From an uncultured Collinsella sp. (lineage in GTDB: Bacteria > Actinomycetota > Coriobacteriia > Coriobacteriales > Coriobacteriaceae): 23,980 bases of DNA. The translations under genes and the position numbers were made by a program. Under the pieces are notes generated by a model. The model did no database searches, was not told the origin of the DNA, and saw only the letters and a program-made list of their open reading frames with translations. Below are positions 6,927 through 15,395 of this stretch, piece by piece; the first letter of the stretch is position 1, and each line of letters begins with the position of its first letter. Location: the NCBI GenBank assembly GCA_902464965.1, contig CABQLI010000029.1, positions 1 to 23,980 on the forward strand, written 5' to 3'.

Positions 6927-7754
6927 ATGCAAACTTACGAATCGGACGCCAATATCGGAAACATTAAGATTCTCGCCGTCGACATGGACAAGACGCTGCT
7001 GACCGACGAGCGCGTGCTGCCCCAGGGTCTTGATGAGCGCCTGGACAAGCTCGCCGACGCCGACATCGTATTCTGCCCCGCCAGCGGACGTCCCGCCCCC
7101 AAGCTCGAGGAGATGTTCGAGGGCGTCAAGAACCGCCTCGCCTTTTGTCCCGACAACGGAGCGTGCGTGATCTATCGCGGCAGCTATATCTATAAGAGCA
7201 CTATTGACGTGGAGCTGTATCAGCAGGTCTTGAGCCGTGCCTCGGAGGATCCGCGCGCTGTCCCCGTCCTTTGCTGCTTCGACGAGTTCTACGTGCTTGC
7301 CCGCGACCATCAATACCACGACGAGATCAGCGTCTACTACAACACAATCAACTACGTCGACAGCTTTGATGGCATTGATTTCGAGTCCAACAAGATTTCG
7401 GTCTTCTTCCCCGGCTACGACGCCGAGCCCGCTTTCCGCGAGACCTATAGCCCCGAGTTCTCGGACAAGCTCTACGTCACCAACGCTGGGCGCGAGTGGA
7501 TCGACTTTATGAACCTGGGCGTCGACAAGGGCGCCGGCGTCGCTCACCTGTGCGAGCACCTGGGCATCGATATCGCCGACGCCGCCGCCGTGGGCGATAC
7601 GTACAACGACATCCCCATGCTGGAGCGCGTTGGTCACAGCTTTATCGTGGACAATGCCGAGGAGCATATGAACGCGCACGCCAAGTGGCGCATTCCGAGC
7701 AACAACGACGGGGGCGTACTGACGCTCATCGACGCCATCTTGGCGGCTCGTTAA
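6927..7754 (+). CDS. Cof-type HAD-IIB family phosphatase
   Basis: The 275-residue product is a HAD-superfamily hydrolase of the Cof/YbjI type. These are cytoplasmic Mg-dependent phosphatases of sugar phosphates, FMN and similar small molecules. Motif I is VDMDKTLLT (18-26), with nucleophile Asp19 and acid/base Asp21. Motif II is the Ser of CPASGRP. Motif IV is AAVGDTYNDIPMLE near the C-terminus. The central region fits the IIB cap. AAAGG lies 9 nt before the ATG. It is a single gene divergent from argG and convergent with polA. The substrate cannot be told from sequence. Confidence 0.88.
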   Translation: MQTYESDANIGNIKILAVDMDKTLLTDERVLPQGLDERLDKLADADIVFCPASGRPAPKLEEMFEGVKNRLAFCPDNGACVIYRGSYIYKSTIDVELYQQVLSRASEDPRAVPVLCCFDEFYVLARDHQYHDEISVYYNTINYVDSFDGIDFESNKISVFFPGYDAEPAFRETYSPEFSDKLYVTNAGREWIDFMNLGVDKGAGVAHLCEHLGIDIADAAAVGDTYNDIPMLERVGHSFIVDNAEEHMNAHAKWRIPSNNDGGVLTLIDAILAAR

Positions 7755-7765
7755 CGTGGCTCGTC

Positions 7766-7811
7766 GGACCTGGCCGGGCGAGACGGGTAAGTTTTTCGTT
7801 CGGTCAGGTCC
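7766..7811. repeat. Inverted repeat after the HAD gene
   Basis: GGACCTGGCCG (7766-7776) and CGGTCAGGTCC (7801-7811) are complementary at 10 of 11 positions across 24 nt that include TTTTT. It could be a weak 3'-end hairpin of the plus-strand gene. Nothing else is evident up to the next hairpin. Confidence 0.4.
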
Positions 7812-7878
7812 TAGGGTGACTTGCTTGCCGCCTAGATGGCGTCTTGGCGTCTAGATACTTGGCTGAATAATTATGGAT

Positions 7879-7911
7879 GAAGGGAGTTCCTTGCTGAAAG
7901 GGACTCCCTTC
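7879..7911. terminator. Shared terminator hairpin, HAD gene / polA
   Basis: GAAGGGAGTTCC (7879-7890) pairs with GGGACTCCCTTC (7900-7911), 12 bp with one G-U pair and a 9-nt loop. It lies between convergent genes and could serve both. T-runs are short on either side. Confidence 0.55.
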
Positions 7912-7944
7912 TGGTTTGGCTGCTTTGGACCTGTGGCTGTTTTT

Positions 7945-10695
7945 CTATTTCGCGTCGGCCCAGGTTATGCCGGTGCTGGCTTCGGCGATTAGGGGAACGC
8001 GGAGGTCTACGACGTGCTCCATGACGTCGCGGACCATGGTGGTTAGGCGCTCGACTTCGTCGATGGGGCACTCAAAGTCCAGTTCGTCGTGTACCTGCAA
8101 GATCATGTGGGCGGCAAAGCCCTCCTCTTCCAGACGGCGGCTTACGCGGGCCATCGCGATCTTGATGATGTCGGCGGCGGTGCCCTGCATGGGGTGGTTC
8201 ATGGCCGTGCGCTCGCCAAAACCGCGGAGTTGCGGGTTTTTGGCCTTGAGCTCCGGAATATGACGACGGCGGCCGTACATGGTCTCGGCGTAGCCCGTCT
8301 GCTTGGCGCGCGCCACCACGTTGTCGAGGAATGTACGCACGCCCGGGTAGGCCTCGTAGTAGCGGTCGATCATGTCGCGCGCCTCGGCCATCGAGATATG
8401 CAGCGACTGTGACAGACCATAGGCCTGCTGGCCGTACACGATGCCAAAGTTCACGGCCTTGGCGCGACTGCGCAGGTCGGGCGTTACCTCGGACACCGGC
8501 ACACCAAATACGCGCGCCGCCGTCTCGGCATGGAAGTCCTCGCCCTCGTTAAAGGCGCGCACCAAGTGCTCGTCACCCGAGAGATGTGCCAGCAGGCGCA
8601 GCTCTATCTGCGAGTAGTCCACCGCCAAAAAGACGCTTCCCTCGCCTGCCGAAAACGCCGTCTTGACGGTACGACCCAGCTCCGAGCGCGTCGGGATGTT
8701 CTGCAGGTTCGGGTCGCTCGAGGACAGACGCCCCGTTGCCGTGATGGTCTGGTTGTACGTGGTGTGCACGCGACCGTCACCACGGCGCAGCGGGCCCAGC
8801 GTATCCAGATAGGTGGACTTGATTTTGGACTTTTCACGCCAATCCAAGATCAGACGCACGATTTCGTGGTCGCGGGCAAGGTCGCTCAACACCTTGGCGT
8901 TGGTCGAATAGTAGCCGCGCTTAGTCTTCTTGAGGCCCTTGGTCGGAAGCCCCATCACATCAAAGAGCACATGCGACAGCTGCATGGGACTGCCAATATT
9001 AAAGGTCTCGTCACCCGCCAGGTCGCGAATGCTGCGCTCGACCTCGGTGATCTGGGTCGCCAGGCCCTCGGACAGATTACGCAGGCGGTCGGGATCCACG
9101 AGCATTCCCGCGCGCTCCATCTTGGCAAGCACCGGCACGAGCGGCATCTCGATGCCATCGAACACGTTGGCGGCATTCTCACGGGCCATGCACTCGCGCA
9201 ACGGCGTCACGAGCGCCAGCGTCAGAGCCGCAGTACGGGCGGCAGGCGCTGGAGCGTCCTCACCAGCACCCTCTGCGCCGCGCGCCGCAGGCAACGCCAT
9301 CTGCAGATACGTATCGGCAAGATATGCCTCATCGAACTCGGAGCGATCGGAATCCAGCAGATAGGCAGCGACCACGGTATCGAAGATACGCGTGGAATCG
9401 GCAGCGAGCGGATCCATGAGCTCGGGCTCAGAAGAATCGATGGGCGAAAGCTCGTGCAACAGCACCTTCATATCCGGGCTCGCCACGCGACCCTCCATAA
9501 ACAGACGCGCGAGCACGCCAGCAATCACGCCGTGAACGAAGTTGAAGCCCTCAACCTCAGCCGCCGCGCAGCTGTCGCCCTCCTCGAGCGCGAAGAGGCC
9601 CTTGGACGTCGCCAACCACAGCGTGCGCGTCAGTCCAAAGAGCGCGCCCTCTTCCTTGTCATCGTCCACCACGGCGGCGACCCACTCGCCCGCCTCGATC
9701 GCACGCGAAACCTCGGACGCCACGTCAGCAAGCGCCTCGGCATCGCCGGCAGCGGTGCGCTCAATCGTGGGCATCTCAAACGTTCTAGCAGCGGCAGCAG
9801 CGCCACCCTCGCCGCCGATCAGCGCCAAGAAACGGTTCTGCATGGCGGTGATACCAAGCGTGCCCAGCGCCGCGGACACTTCGTCGGCAGAAAACGCCGG
9901 GAAGGACGTCGCCTCAAAATCGAGCTCGACGGGCGCATCGGTGCGAATGGTTGCGACCTTGCGGCTCAGCAGCGCATCGTCGATGTGCGCACGCAGGTTC
10001 TCGCCCATCTTGCCCTTGACCTCGTCGGCATGCGCGATGACCTCGTCCAAGCTGCCGTACTGTGCGATGAGCGCGCTCGCCTTTTTGGGGCCGATGCCCG
10101 GTACGCCGGGAATGTTGTCCGACGTATCGCCCTTTAGACCGTAAAAATCGGGCACGAGCGCCGGCGTAATGCCGTGATACAGGTCATCCACGCTCTCGGG
10201 CGTCATGATCGCCACGTCGGACAGGCCCTTACGGGTCGAGACCACGTTGACGTGCTCGGTAACTAGCTGATACATGTCGCGATCACCGGTCACCAGCAGC
10301 ATGTCACAGCCGGCCTGCTCGCCCAGGCGCGCCATAGTACCCAGGATGTCATCGCCTTCCCAGCCCTCGGACTGCAGAATCGGCACGTTGAGTGCGACGA
10401 GCAGCTCCTTGATCATAGGGAACTGCGCATGCAGATCGGGGTCCATGGGCGGGCGCTGCGCCTTATACTGCGGCAGCATCTCCATGCGCACGCGCGGCTT
10501 GCCCTTATCAAACGCCACGACCACGCCGTCGGGGTTAAAGGCATCGATCATCTTGAGAAACATGTTCAGGAAGCCGAAGATCGCGTTGGTGGGGCGGCCG
10601 TCCGGCGCGTTCATGGTCGGCGGCACGGCGTGGAAGGCGCGATGCATGAGCGAGTTGCCGTCGATAACGGCAAAGGTACGGCGCTTGTCAGACAT
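7945..10695 (-). CDS. polA: DNA polymerase I
   Basis: This 916-residue protein is family A DNA polymerase I, which fills gaps and removes RNA primers. The 5'-nuclease domain (about 1-300) has AVIDGNS with Asp12, LVTGDRDMYQLV and YGLKGDTSDNIPGVPGIGPKKA. The middle domain keeps the 3'-5' exonuclease fold (FDTVVAAYLLDS), but the usual DxE of motif I reads VVDDDKE and motif II reads MKVLLHELSP. Proofreading is therefore probably lost, as in many Gram-positive enzymes. The polymerase domain has motif A DYSQIELRLLAHLSGD, motif B AKAVNFGIVYGQQAYGLSQ and motif C VHDELDFE. I use the ATG at 10693-10695, with GAGG 9 nt upstream. An earlier in-frame GTG (10732-10734) would add 13 non-family residues. Confidence 0.96.
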   Translation of the reverse strand: MSDKRRTFAVIDGNSLMHRAFHAVPPTMNAPDGRPTNAIFGFLNMFLKMIDAFNPDGVVVAFDKGKPRVRMEMLPQYKAQRPPMDPDLHAQFPMIKELLVALNVPILQSEGWEGDDILGTMARLGEQAGCDMLLVTGDRDMYQLVTEHVNVVSTRKGLSDVAIMTPESVDDLYHGITPALVPDFYGLKGDTSDNIPGVPGIGPKKASALIAQYGSLDEVIAHADEVKGKMGENLRAHIDDALLSRKVATIRTDAPVELDFEATSFPAFSADEVSAALGTLGITAMQNRFLALIGGEGGAAAAARTFEMPTIERTAAGDAEALADVASEVSRAIEAGEWVAAVVDDDKEEGALFGLTRTLWLATSKGLFALEEGDSCAAAEVEGFNFVHGVIAGVLARLFMEGRVASPDMKVLLHELSPIDSSEPELMDPLAADSTRIFDTVVAAYLLDSDRSEFDEAYLADTYLQMALPAARGAEGAGEDAPAPAARTAALTLALVTPLRECMARENAANVFDGIEMPLVPVLAKMERAGMLVDPDRLRNLSEGLATQITEVERSIRDLAGDETFNIGSPMQLSHVLFDVMGLPTKGLKKTKRGYYSTNAKVLSDLARDHEIVRLILDWREKSKIKSTYLDTLGPLRRGDGRVHTTYNQTITATGRLSSSDPNLQNIPTRSELGRTVKTAFSAGEGSVFLAVDYSQIELRLLAHLSGDEHLVRAFNEGEDFHAETAARVFGVPVSEVTPDLRSRAKAVNFGIVYGQQAYGLSQSLHISMAEARDMIDRYYEAYPGVRTFLDNVVARAKQTGYAETMYGRRRHIPELKAKNPQLRGFGERTAMNHPMQGTAADIIKIAMARVSRRLEEEGFAAHMILQVHDELDFECPIDEVERLTTMVRDVMEHVVDLRVPLIAEASTGITWADAK

Positions 10696-10788
10696 ATTGA
10701 ATACCTCGCTTTGGGCTGGGCACGGTTTGCTCACTCCAGTTTACACGCTCCCCGCCCCGCGGCCACCTCACATCAAGCTCCCCCGCCA

Positions 10789-10821
10789 CCGTGAGCCCGC
10801 GCGTGATACGATGGCTCACGG
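10789..10821 (+). promoter_or_regulatory. Candidate promoter/operator of the M18 peptidase gene
   Basis: CCGTGAGCC (10789-10797) and GGCTCACGG (10813-10821) form a perfect 9-bp inverted repeat around TGATACGAT. That core reads as an extended -10 (TG-A-TACGAT, 10804-10812). A repeat flanking a -10 is a typical repressor site. Alternatively it is just a 5'-UTR hairpin. No clear -35 is seen. Confidence 0.4.
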
Positions 10822-10861
10822 TACATCAACCAGCACGATCGATCCGAAAGGAGCCTGCGTC

Positions 10862-12259
10862 ATGGAGCGTCCCTGCGCATGGAAAAAGTACACGCCACAG
10901 CAAGTCGAGGAGCTCGAGGAGCTTTGCCGCGGCTATAAGCAGTTTTTGAGCGAGAACAAGACCGAGCGCCTGTGCGTCAAGACCGGCATCAAGATGGCCG
11001 AGGAGGCGGGATACGTCGACCTGGAGACCGTGATCGCCGAAGGCCGCGAGCTCAAGGCAGGCGACAAGGTGTACGCCGCCAATCACGGCAAGGACCTTAT
11101 GCTCGTCAACCTGGGCACCGCCCCGCTCGAGCAGGGCTTTAACATCCTGGGCGCCCACGTGGACTCGCCGCGCCTGGACCTTAAGCAGAATCCCGCCTTC
11201 GAGGCCGGCGACATGGCCTACCTCGACACGCACTACTACGGCGGCGTCAAGAGCTACCACTGGGTGGCCTCCCCGCTTGCACTCGTGGGCGTCATCTGCA
11301 AAAAGGACGGCACCACCGTCGACATCAACATCGGTGACAAGGCCGACGATCCGGTCTTTACCATCTCCGACCTGCTGATCCACCTCTCGAGCGAGCAGAT
11401 GGCCAAGCCCGCCAAGGACGCCGTCGACGCCGAGATCCTCGACGTGATCGTGGGCGGCCGTCCCGTCAAGTTCGATGAGGACGACAAGGACGCCCCCAAG
11501 GAGCCCGTCAAGCAGATGTTCCTGGACATCCTCAAGGAGCAGTACGACGTCGAGGAGGAGGACTTCCTCTCCGCCGAGATCGAGGTCGTGCCCGCCGGCC
11601 CCGCCCGCGACATGGGCCTCGACCGTTCCATGATTCTGGGCTATGGTCACGACGACCGCGTCTGCGCCTACCCCTCCATGCTCGCCCAGATTAATGTGGC
11701 CAATGTCGAGCGCACGAGCATCACGCTCATCGTCGACAAGGAGGAAATTGGCTCCGTAGGCGCCACCGGCATGACAAGCCGCTTCTTCGAGAACACCGTC
11801 GCCGAGATCATGACGCTCGCCGGCGAGGATAGCCCGCTGGCCCTGCGCCGCGCACTCGCCCGCAGCCGCATGCTCTCCTCCGACGTGTCCGCCGGCTTCG
11901 ACCCGGGCTATGCCGGCAAGTTCGAGACCAAAAACGCCGCCTTTATGGGTCGCGGCCTGTGCTTTAACAAGTACACGGGCAGCCGCGGCAAGGGTGGCTC
12001 CAACGACGCCGACGCCGAATACGTGGCCCTCGTCCGCGACATCATGGACGAGGCAGGCGTGGACTTCCAGACCTGCGAGCTCGGCCGCGTCAACGCGGGC
12101 GGCGGCGGCACCATCGCCTACATCATGGCCAAGTACGACATGAACGTCATCGACTCCGGCGTTGCCGTCCTGTCCATGCACGCCCTGTGGGAGGTCGCCA
12201 ACAAGGCCGATATCTACGAGGCCTATCGCGGCTACAAGGCCTTCCTCGAGCGCGCCTAA
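10862..12259 (+). CDS. M18 family aminopeptidase (aspartyl aminopeptidase type)
   Basis: The 465-residue product is a dinuclear-zinc M18 aminopeptidase, which trims N-terminal residues (often acidic) from cytoplasmic peptides and usually forms a dodecameric shell. Zinc-site motifs are in order: GAHVDSPRLDLK with His99 and Asp101, DKEEIGSVGATGM with Glu294/Glu295, SSDVSAGFDP with Asp341, and SMHALWE with His440. The YYGGVKSYHWVASPLALVG segment (125-143) is characteristic. The length is normal. The reading frame is open far upstream through the polA antisense region, but AAAGGAG 8 nt before the ATG at 10862 fixes the start. It diverges from polA and is followed by a strong terminator. Substrate preference is inferred from the family. 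Confidence 0.92.
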   Translation: MERPCAWKKYTPQQVEELEELCRGYKQFLSENKTERLCVKTGIKMAEEAGYVDLETVIAEGRELKAGDKVYAANHGKDLMLVNLGTAPLEQGFNILGAHVDSPRLDLKQNPAFEAGDMAYLDTHYYGGVKSYHWVASPLALVGVICKKDGTTVDINIGDKADDPVFTISDLLIHLSSEQMAKPAKDAVDAEILDVIVGGRPVKFDEDDKDAPKEPVKQMFLDILKEQYDVEEEDFLSAEIEVVPAGPARDMGLDRSMILGYGHDDRVCAYPSMLAQINVANVERTSITLIVDKEEIGSVGATGMTSRFFENTVAEIMTLAGEDSPLALRRALARSRMLSSDVSAGFDPGYAGKFETKNAAFMGRGLCFNKYTGSRGKGGSNDADAEYVALVRDIMDEAGVDFQTCELGRVNAGGGGTIAYIMAKYDMNVIDSGVAVLSMHALWEVANKADIYEAYRGYKAFLERA

Positions 12260-12272
12260 CCAACCCTTCATC

Positions 12273-12344
12273 AGTTGCGGTGAAATACGGACTAAACTGG
12301 CCCATAAACGGCCAAAACAGACCGTATTCCACCGCAACTTTTTT
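12273..12344 (+). terminator. Strong rho-independent terminator of the M18 gene
   Basis: An 18-bp stem (12273-12290 with 12322-12339) has one mismatch, contains an inner TGGCC/GGCCA hairpin, and runs straight into six Ts. It is unusually long for a terminator and ends only 16 nt before the next start codon. Confidence 0.8.
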
Positions 12345-12359
12345 GGCAGAGGAGAGTCC

Positions 12360-13169
12360 ATGCTGCAGGTCATCATTTCGCCCGCCAAGCAGATGCGCGC
12401 GGCCCAAGATGCTTTTGAAGTCCTGGGCATCCCACCCTTTGTGCGCGAGACGGCTCGCCTCCACCGCGCACTGCTAAATATCGAGCGGAATGAAGGCAGC
12501 GGCGGCCTGCAGGCGCTGTGGAACGTGAGTAACAAACTGCTGGGACCTTGCCTCAACACACTGCATGAGTTCGGGCCCATCCTGAAAAGCGGCGATCTCG
12601 ACAATCCCGCACTCGCCCGTCACCTCTCCCCTGCCGTCATGTCCTATCACGGCATTCAATACCAGAGCATGGCACCCGAGGTGATGGATTCCGCACAGCT
12701 CGCATGGCTGCAAGACCATCTGTGGATCCTCTCCGGCCTCTACGGGTGCGTTCGTCCCTTTCATGCCGTCGAACCGTATCGGCTGGAGATGGGCGCGAAG
12801 CTTGTCGTCGACGGTGCCCGAGACCTCTACGCATTTTGGAGCGATAAGCTCGCGCGGGCTATCGCCCCGGCAGGCTCAAACACCACGATCGTCAACCTTG
12901 CCAGCGTAGAGTATGCCAAAGCCGTTCTGCCCCACCTCGCGGGCGACGCCACAGCCGTCACATGCCTCTTTGGCGAGGGCATCCGCAACGGGAAGCCCAT
13001 CCAACAGTCGACCGCCAGCAAAAAGGCGCGCGGCTCCATGGTGCGGTGGATGGCAGAAAACAAGCTCGAGGATGCAAGCGAACTTACCGCATTCAATATC
13101 GGCTATCGGCACATCCCCGAGCTTTCAGACAAAAACACCCTGGTTTTCATGAACGCGCAGGCACTATAG
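12360..13169 (+). CDS. yaaA: YaaA / UPF0246 (DUF328) family protein
   Basis: The 269-residue protein belongs to the YaaA family. In E. coli YaaA lowers free intracellular iron during peroxide stress, and structures suggest a DNA-binding fold. The start MLQVIISPAKQM is the family's opening (ISPAK). The middle LYGCVRPFHAVEPYRLEMGAK and late TAFNIGYRHIPELSDKNTLVFM segments are also typical. The length is close to the E. coli 258. GGAG is 5 nt before the ATG. It follows the strong M18 terminator closely, so its promoter must lie within or beyond that hairpin, or it depends on readthrough. Its 3' end is 23 bp from the convergent membrane-protein gene. Confidence 0.88.
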   Translation: MLQVIISPAKQMRAAQDAFEVLGIPPFVRETARLHRALLNIERNEGSGGLQALWNVSNKLLGPCLNTLHEFGPILKSGDLDNPALARHLSPAVMSYHGIQYQSMAPEVMDSAQLAWLQDHLWILSGLYGCVRPFHAVEPYRLEMGAKLVVDGARDLYAFWSDKLARAIAPAGSNTTIVNLASVEYAKAVLPHLAGDATAVTCLFGEGIRNGKPIQQSTASKKARGSMVRWMAENKLEDASELTAFNIGYRHIPELSDKNTLVFMNAQAL

Positions 13170-13192
13170 GCCCGCCGTTTCCAAACACCCCG

Positions 13193-13708
13193 TTACTCCG
13201 CCAAGCCATCGGCCTTTGCAATCTCGCTCGTCGAGCCATCTTGGTAGGTAATCTTAACGTGCTCTACGTCGGATACCGTAACGCCCGACGGAGGTTCCAG
13301 ACGCCACTCCGTCAGAGCGATATCCATGGTCGTGGGCACATCGCCCTGATCTTTGAGCTTCACCGTCAGCGTTTTGAGCGTCGCATCAAACGTCACGCGT
13401 TCGATTTCTTCGCCCGGAATAGACCCGCCGCTCAGCTGCAGCTGCACAAACTCGTCGCGCGGATACCAATAGTCGCCCGGTGCGGCAACCGTGTTGCCAT
13501 CAGAAACTTTCATGGTCATAATCGGCAGGGCATCGTCGGCTTCAAACCCCCAGGTGACGCCGCCACGACCGCCGAACGTCCAAATACAAAAGGCAATCAC
13601 CAACACGGCAAGCACCGCAAAACCAATCGCGACAAGGCCATGGTGCGCACGGCCCTCCTCGGCCGATACATCCCATTGTGTCTCTCGATATAGATGCTTG
13701 TCTTCCAT
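13193..13708 (-). CDS. Hypothetical single-pass membrane protein
   Basis: I do not recognise this 171-residue protein. It has a short acidic/polar cytoplasmic N-terminus, MEDKHLYRETQWDVSAEEGR, then one strong membrane helix at about residues 25-45 (GLVAIGFAVLAVLVIAFCIW). A C-terminal domain of about 125 residues follows, rich in beta-type patterns (TMKVSDGN, VQLQLSGG, TLTVKLKD, VKITYQDGS) and probably outside the membrane. There is no signal-peptidase site or lipobox. The start is well set: GGAGG 5 nt before the ATG. The frame is open far upstream through thiC antisense sequence, which is a shadow. It diverges from thiC and the TPP riboswitch. Confidence 0.75.
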   Translation of the reverse strand: MEDKHLYRETQWDVSAEEGRAHHGLVAIGFAVLAVLVIAFCIWTFGGRGGVTWGFEADDALPIMTMKVSDGNTVAAPGDYWYPRDEFVQLQLSGGSIPGEEIERVTFDATLKTLTVKLKDQGDVPTTMDIALTEWRLEPPSGVTVSDVEHVKITYQDGSTSEIAKADGLAE

Positions 13709-13779
13709 GTTCGCCTCCCCACAGGCACGCTCGTTAGGCCAATCGTACCCATTCGAGCTATACTTGAGCCCATTACATA

Positions 13780-13869
13780 AACGGGGAGCTTGCAGGACAA
13801 GACGGCAGGCTGAGACTGGGCGCGCCCGCCCTGACCCGCAAACCTGATATGGGTAATGCCAACGAAGGG
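13780..13869 (+). promoter_or_regulatory. TPP riboswitch (THI element) upstream of thiC
   Basis: The conserved pieces of the thiamine-pyrophosphate aptamer are readable in order: ACGGGG (13781-13786), CTGAGA (13810-13815), ACCTGAT (13842-13848) and GGGTAATGCCAACGAAGGGA (13851-13870). A TATACT -10-like box lies upstream at 13759-13764. The 3' edge of the aptamer includes GAAGGGA, the ribosome site of thiC, and no terminator lies between aptamer and gene. This suggests TPP represses translation by hiding the site. Confidence 0.93.
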
Positions 13870-13879
13870 AGCCGTGCCA

Positions 13880-15214
13880 ATGAGCACACAGACCGAGCCC
13901 AAGCTCGTCACGCAAATCGACTTCGCCCGTGCCGGGCAGATCACGCCGCAGATGAAGGAAGTCGCCGAGCGCGAGCATCGCGACCCCGAGTACATCCGCG
14001 AGCGCGTGGCCGACGGCCGCATCGCCATTCCCGCCAACATCGTGCATATCAAAAAGGGCATGCGCGCCTTTGGCGTCGGTGAGGGCCTGTCCACCAAGGT
14101 CAACGTCAACCTGGGCATCTCGGGCGACAAGGCCGATGCCGCCGAGGAATGGAAGAAGGTCAAGATCGCCGAGGACTTTGGCGCCGACGCCATCATGGAC
14201 CTCTCCAACTCGGGCAAGACGCGTCAGTTCCGCCAGCAGCTCATCGACGAGACCCCGCTCATGGTGGGCACCGTCCCCATGTACGACGCCATCGGCTACA
14301 TGGAAAAGCCGCTGGTCAAGCTTACCAAGGACGACCTGTTCGAAGTCGTGCGCGCGCACGCCGAGGACGGCGTGGACTTTATGACCATCCACTGCGGCAT
14401 CAACAAGTCGGTCACCAAGACCTTTAAGGAGACCGGCCGCCTCATGAACATCGTGAGCCGCGGCGGCTCGCTGCTGTTTGGTTGGATGGAGGTCACCGGC
14501 AACGAGAACCCCTTCTATGAGTTCTACGATGAGTTGCTCGAGATTTGCCACGAGTACGACGTGACGATTTCGCTCGGCGACTCCTGCCGCCCGGGCTGCC
14601 TCTACGACTCCAACGACGCCACCGAGACCGCCGAGATGATCGAGCTGGGCAAGCTATGCAAGCGTGCTTGGGCCGCCGGCGTCCAGGTCATGGTCGAGGG
14701 CCCGGGTCACATGGCGCTCGACGAGATCGCCGCCAACATGAAACTGCAGAAGCGCCTGTGCCACAATGCTCCGTTCTATGTGCTCGGGCCGCTGGTGACC
14801 GATATCGGCGTGGGTTACGACCACATCACCGCTGCCATCGGCGGCGCCATCTCCGCCAGCTCCGGTGCCGACTTCCTGTGCTACGTGACACCGGCAGAGC
14901 ACCTATGCCTGCCCAACGCCCAGGATGTGCTCGACGGCCTCATGGCCACCAAGATCGCCGCACACGCCGCCGACATCGCCAAAAAGGTGCCCCACGCCCG
15001 CGACATGGACGACAAGATGGGCCAGGCACGCCGCAAGCTTGACTGGGACGCCATGTGGGAGTGCGCGCTCGACCCGGTTACGGGCAAGAAGCGCTACGAG
15101 GAGTCCCCCGCCGCCACCGAGGGCACTTGCACCATGTGTGGCAAGATGTGCGCCGTCCGCACCGTCAACAAGATCTTCGAGGGCACCACGATCGACCTCG
15201 GCATGGAGGACTAG
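13880..15214 (+). CDS. thiC: Phosphomethylpyrimidine synthase ThiC
   Basis: The 444-residue enzyme converts aminoimidazole ribotide to HMP-phosphate, using a [4Fe-4S] cluster and radical SAM chemistry. The C-terminal cluster motif CTMCGKMC gives Cys417, Cys420 and Cys424. It is the short bacterial form without the long N-terminal extension of E. coli ThiC. An in-frame ATG at 13856 lies inside the riboswitch and would add eight residues. I prefer the ATG at 13880, about 9 nt after AAGGGAG. The TPP riboswitch directly upstream confirms the pathway, and thiD follows. Confidence 0.96.
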   Translation: MSTQTEPKLVTQIDFARAGQITPQMKEVAEREHRDPEYIRERVADGRIAIPANIVHIKKGMRAFGVGEGLSTKVNVNLGISGDKADAAEEWKKVKIAEDFGADAIMDLSNSGKTRQFRQQLIDETPLMVGTVPMYDAIGYMEKPLVKLTKDDLFEVVRAHAEDGVDFMTIHCGINKSVTKTFKETGRLMNIVSRGGSLLFGWMEVTGNENPFYEFYDELLEICHEYDVTISLGDSCRPGCLYDSNDATETAEMIELGKLCKRAWAAGVQVMVEGPGHMALDEIAANMKLQKRLCHNAPFYVLGPLVTDIGVGYDHITAAIGGAISASSGADFLCYVTPAEHLCLPNAQDVLDGLMATKIAAHAADIAKKVPHARDMDDKMGQARRKLDWDAMWECALDPVTGKKRYEESPAATEGTCTMCGKMCAVRTVNKIFEGTTIDLGMED

Positions 15215-15308
15215 CCTGTCGCCGCGGCCGCTTCTGTCGGCGAGCTGGTGCCTGTCAATTGTTGACGTGTGAACATTTGCTTACATTTGCGTAAAGATTG
15301 CATCGCCC

Positions 15309-15338
15309 GCCCGGGTTCGACATAGAGTCGGCCCGGGC
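15309..15338 (+). terminator. Hairpin between thiC and thiD
   Basis: GCCCGGG (15309-15315) pairs with CCCGGGC (15332-15338), and the stem continues as TCGAC/GTCGG with one bulge. The tail ATCTTTATAAT is only partly T-rich, so termination may be incomplete. A small palindrome, GTCAA-TTG-TTGAC, lies upstream at 15254-15266. Confidence 0.5.
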
Positions 15339-15343
15339 ATCTT

Positions 15344-15349
15344 TATAAT
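15344..15349 (+). promoter_or_regulatory. Consensus -10 box ahead of thiD
   Basis: TATAAT matches the -10 consensus exactly and lies 46 nt before the thiD start, right after the thiC hairpin. A -35 at standard spacing would fall inside that hairpin and is poor. It may be a thiD promoter. Confidence 0.4.
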
Positions 15350-15395
15350 GCTGGCTTATAGACCCATTTGATTCCGACCGAACAAGGGAGCGAAC

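Noticed and set aside
8530..10137. Plus-strand 535-codon frame within polA
   Set aside because: Arg/His-rich antisense shadow of a full-length conserved polymerase.
10826..12604. Minus-strand 592-codon frame over the M18 peptidase
   Set aside because: Antisense shadow, running across the peptidase stop and a strong terminator into yaaA.
13856..13879. Earlier ATG for thiC
   Set aside because: It lies inside the conserved TPP aptamer, and the ATG at 13880 has the correctly spaced ribosome site.
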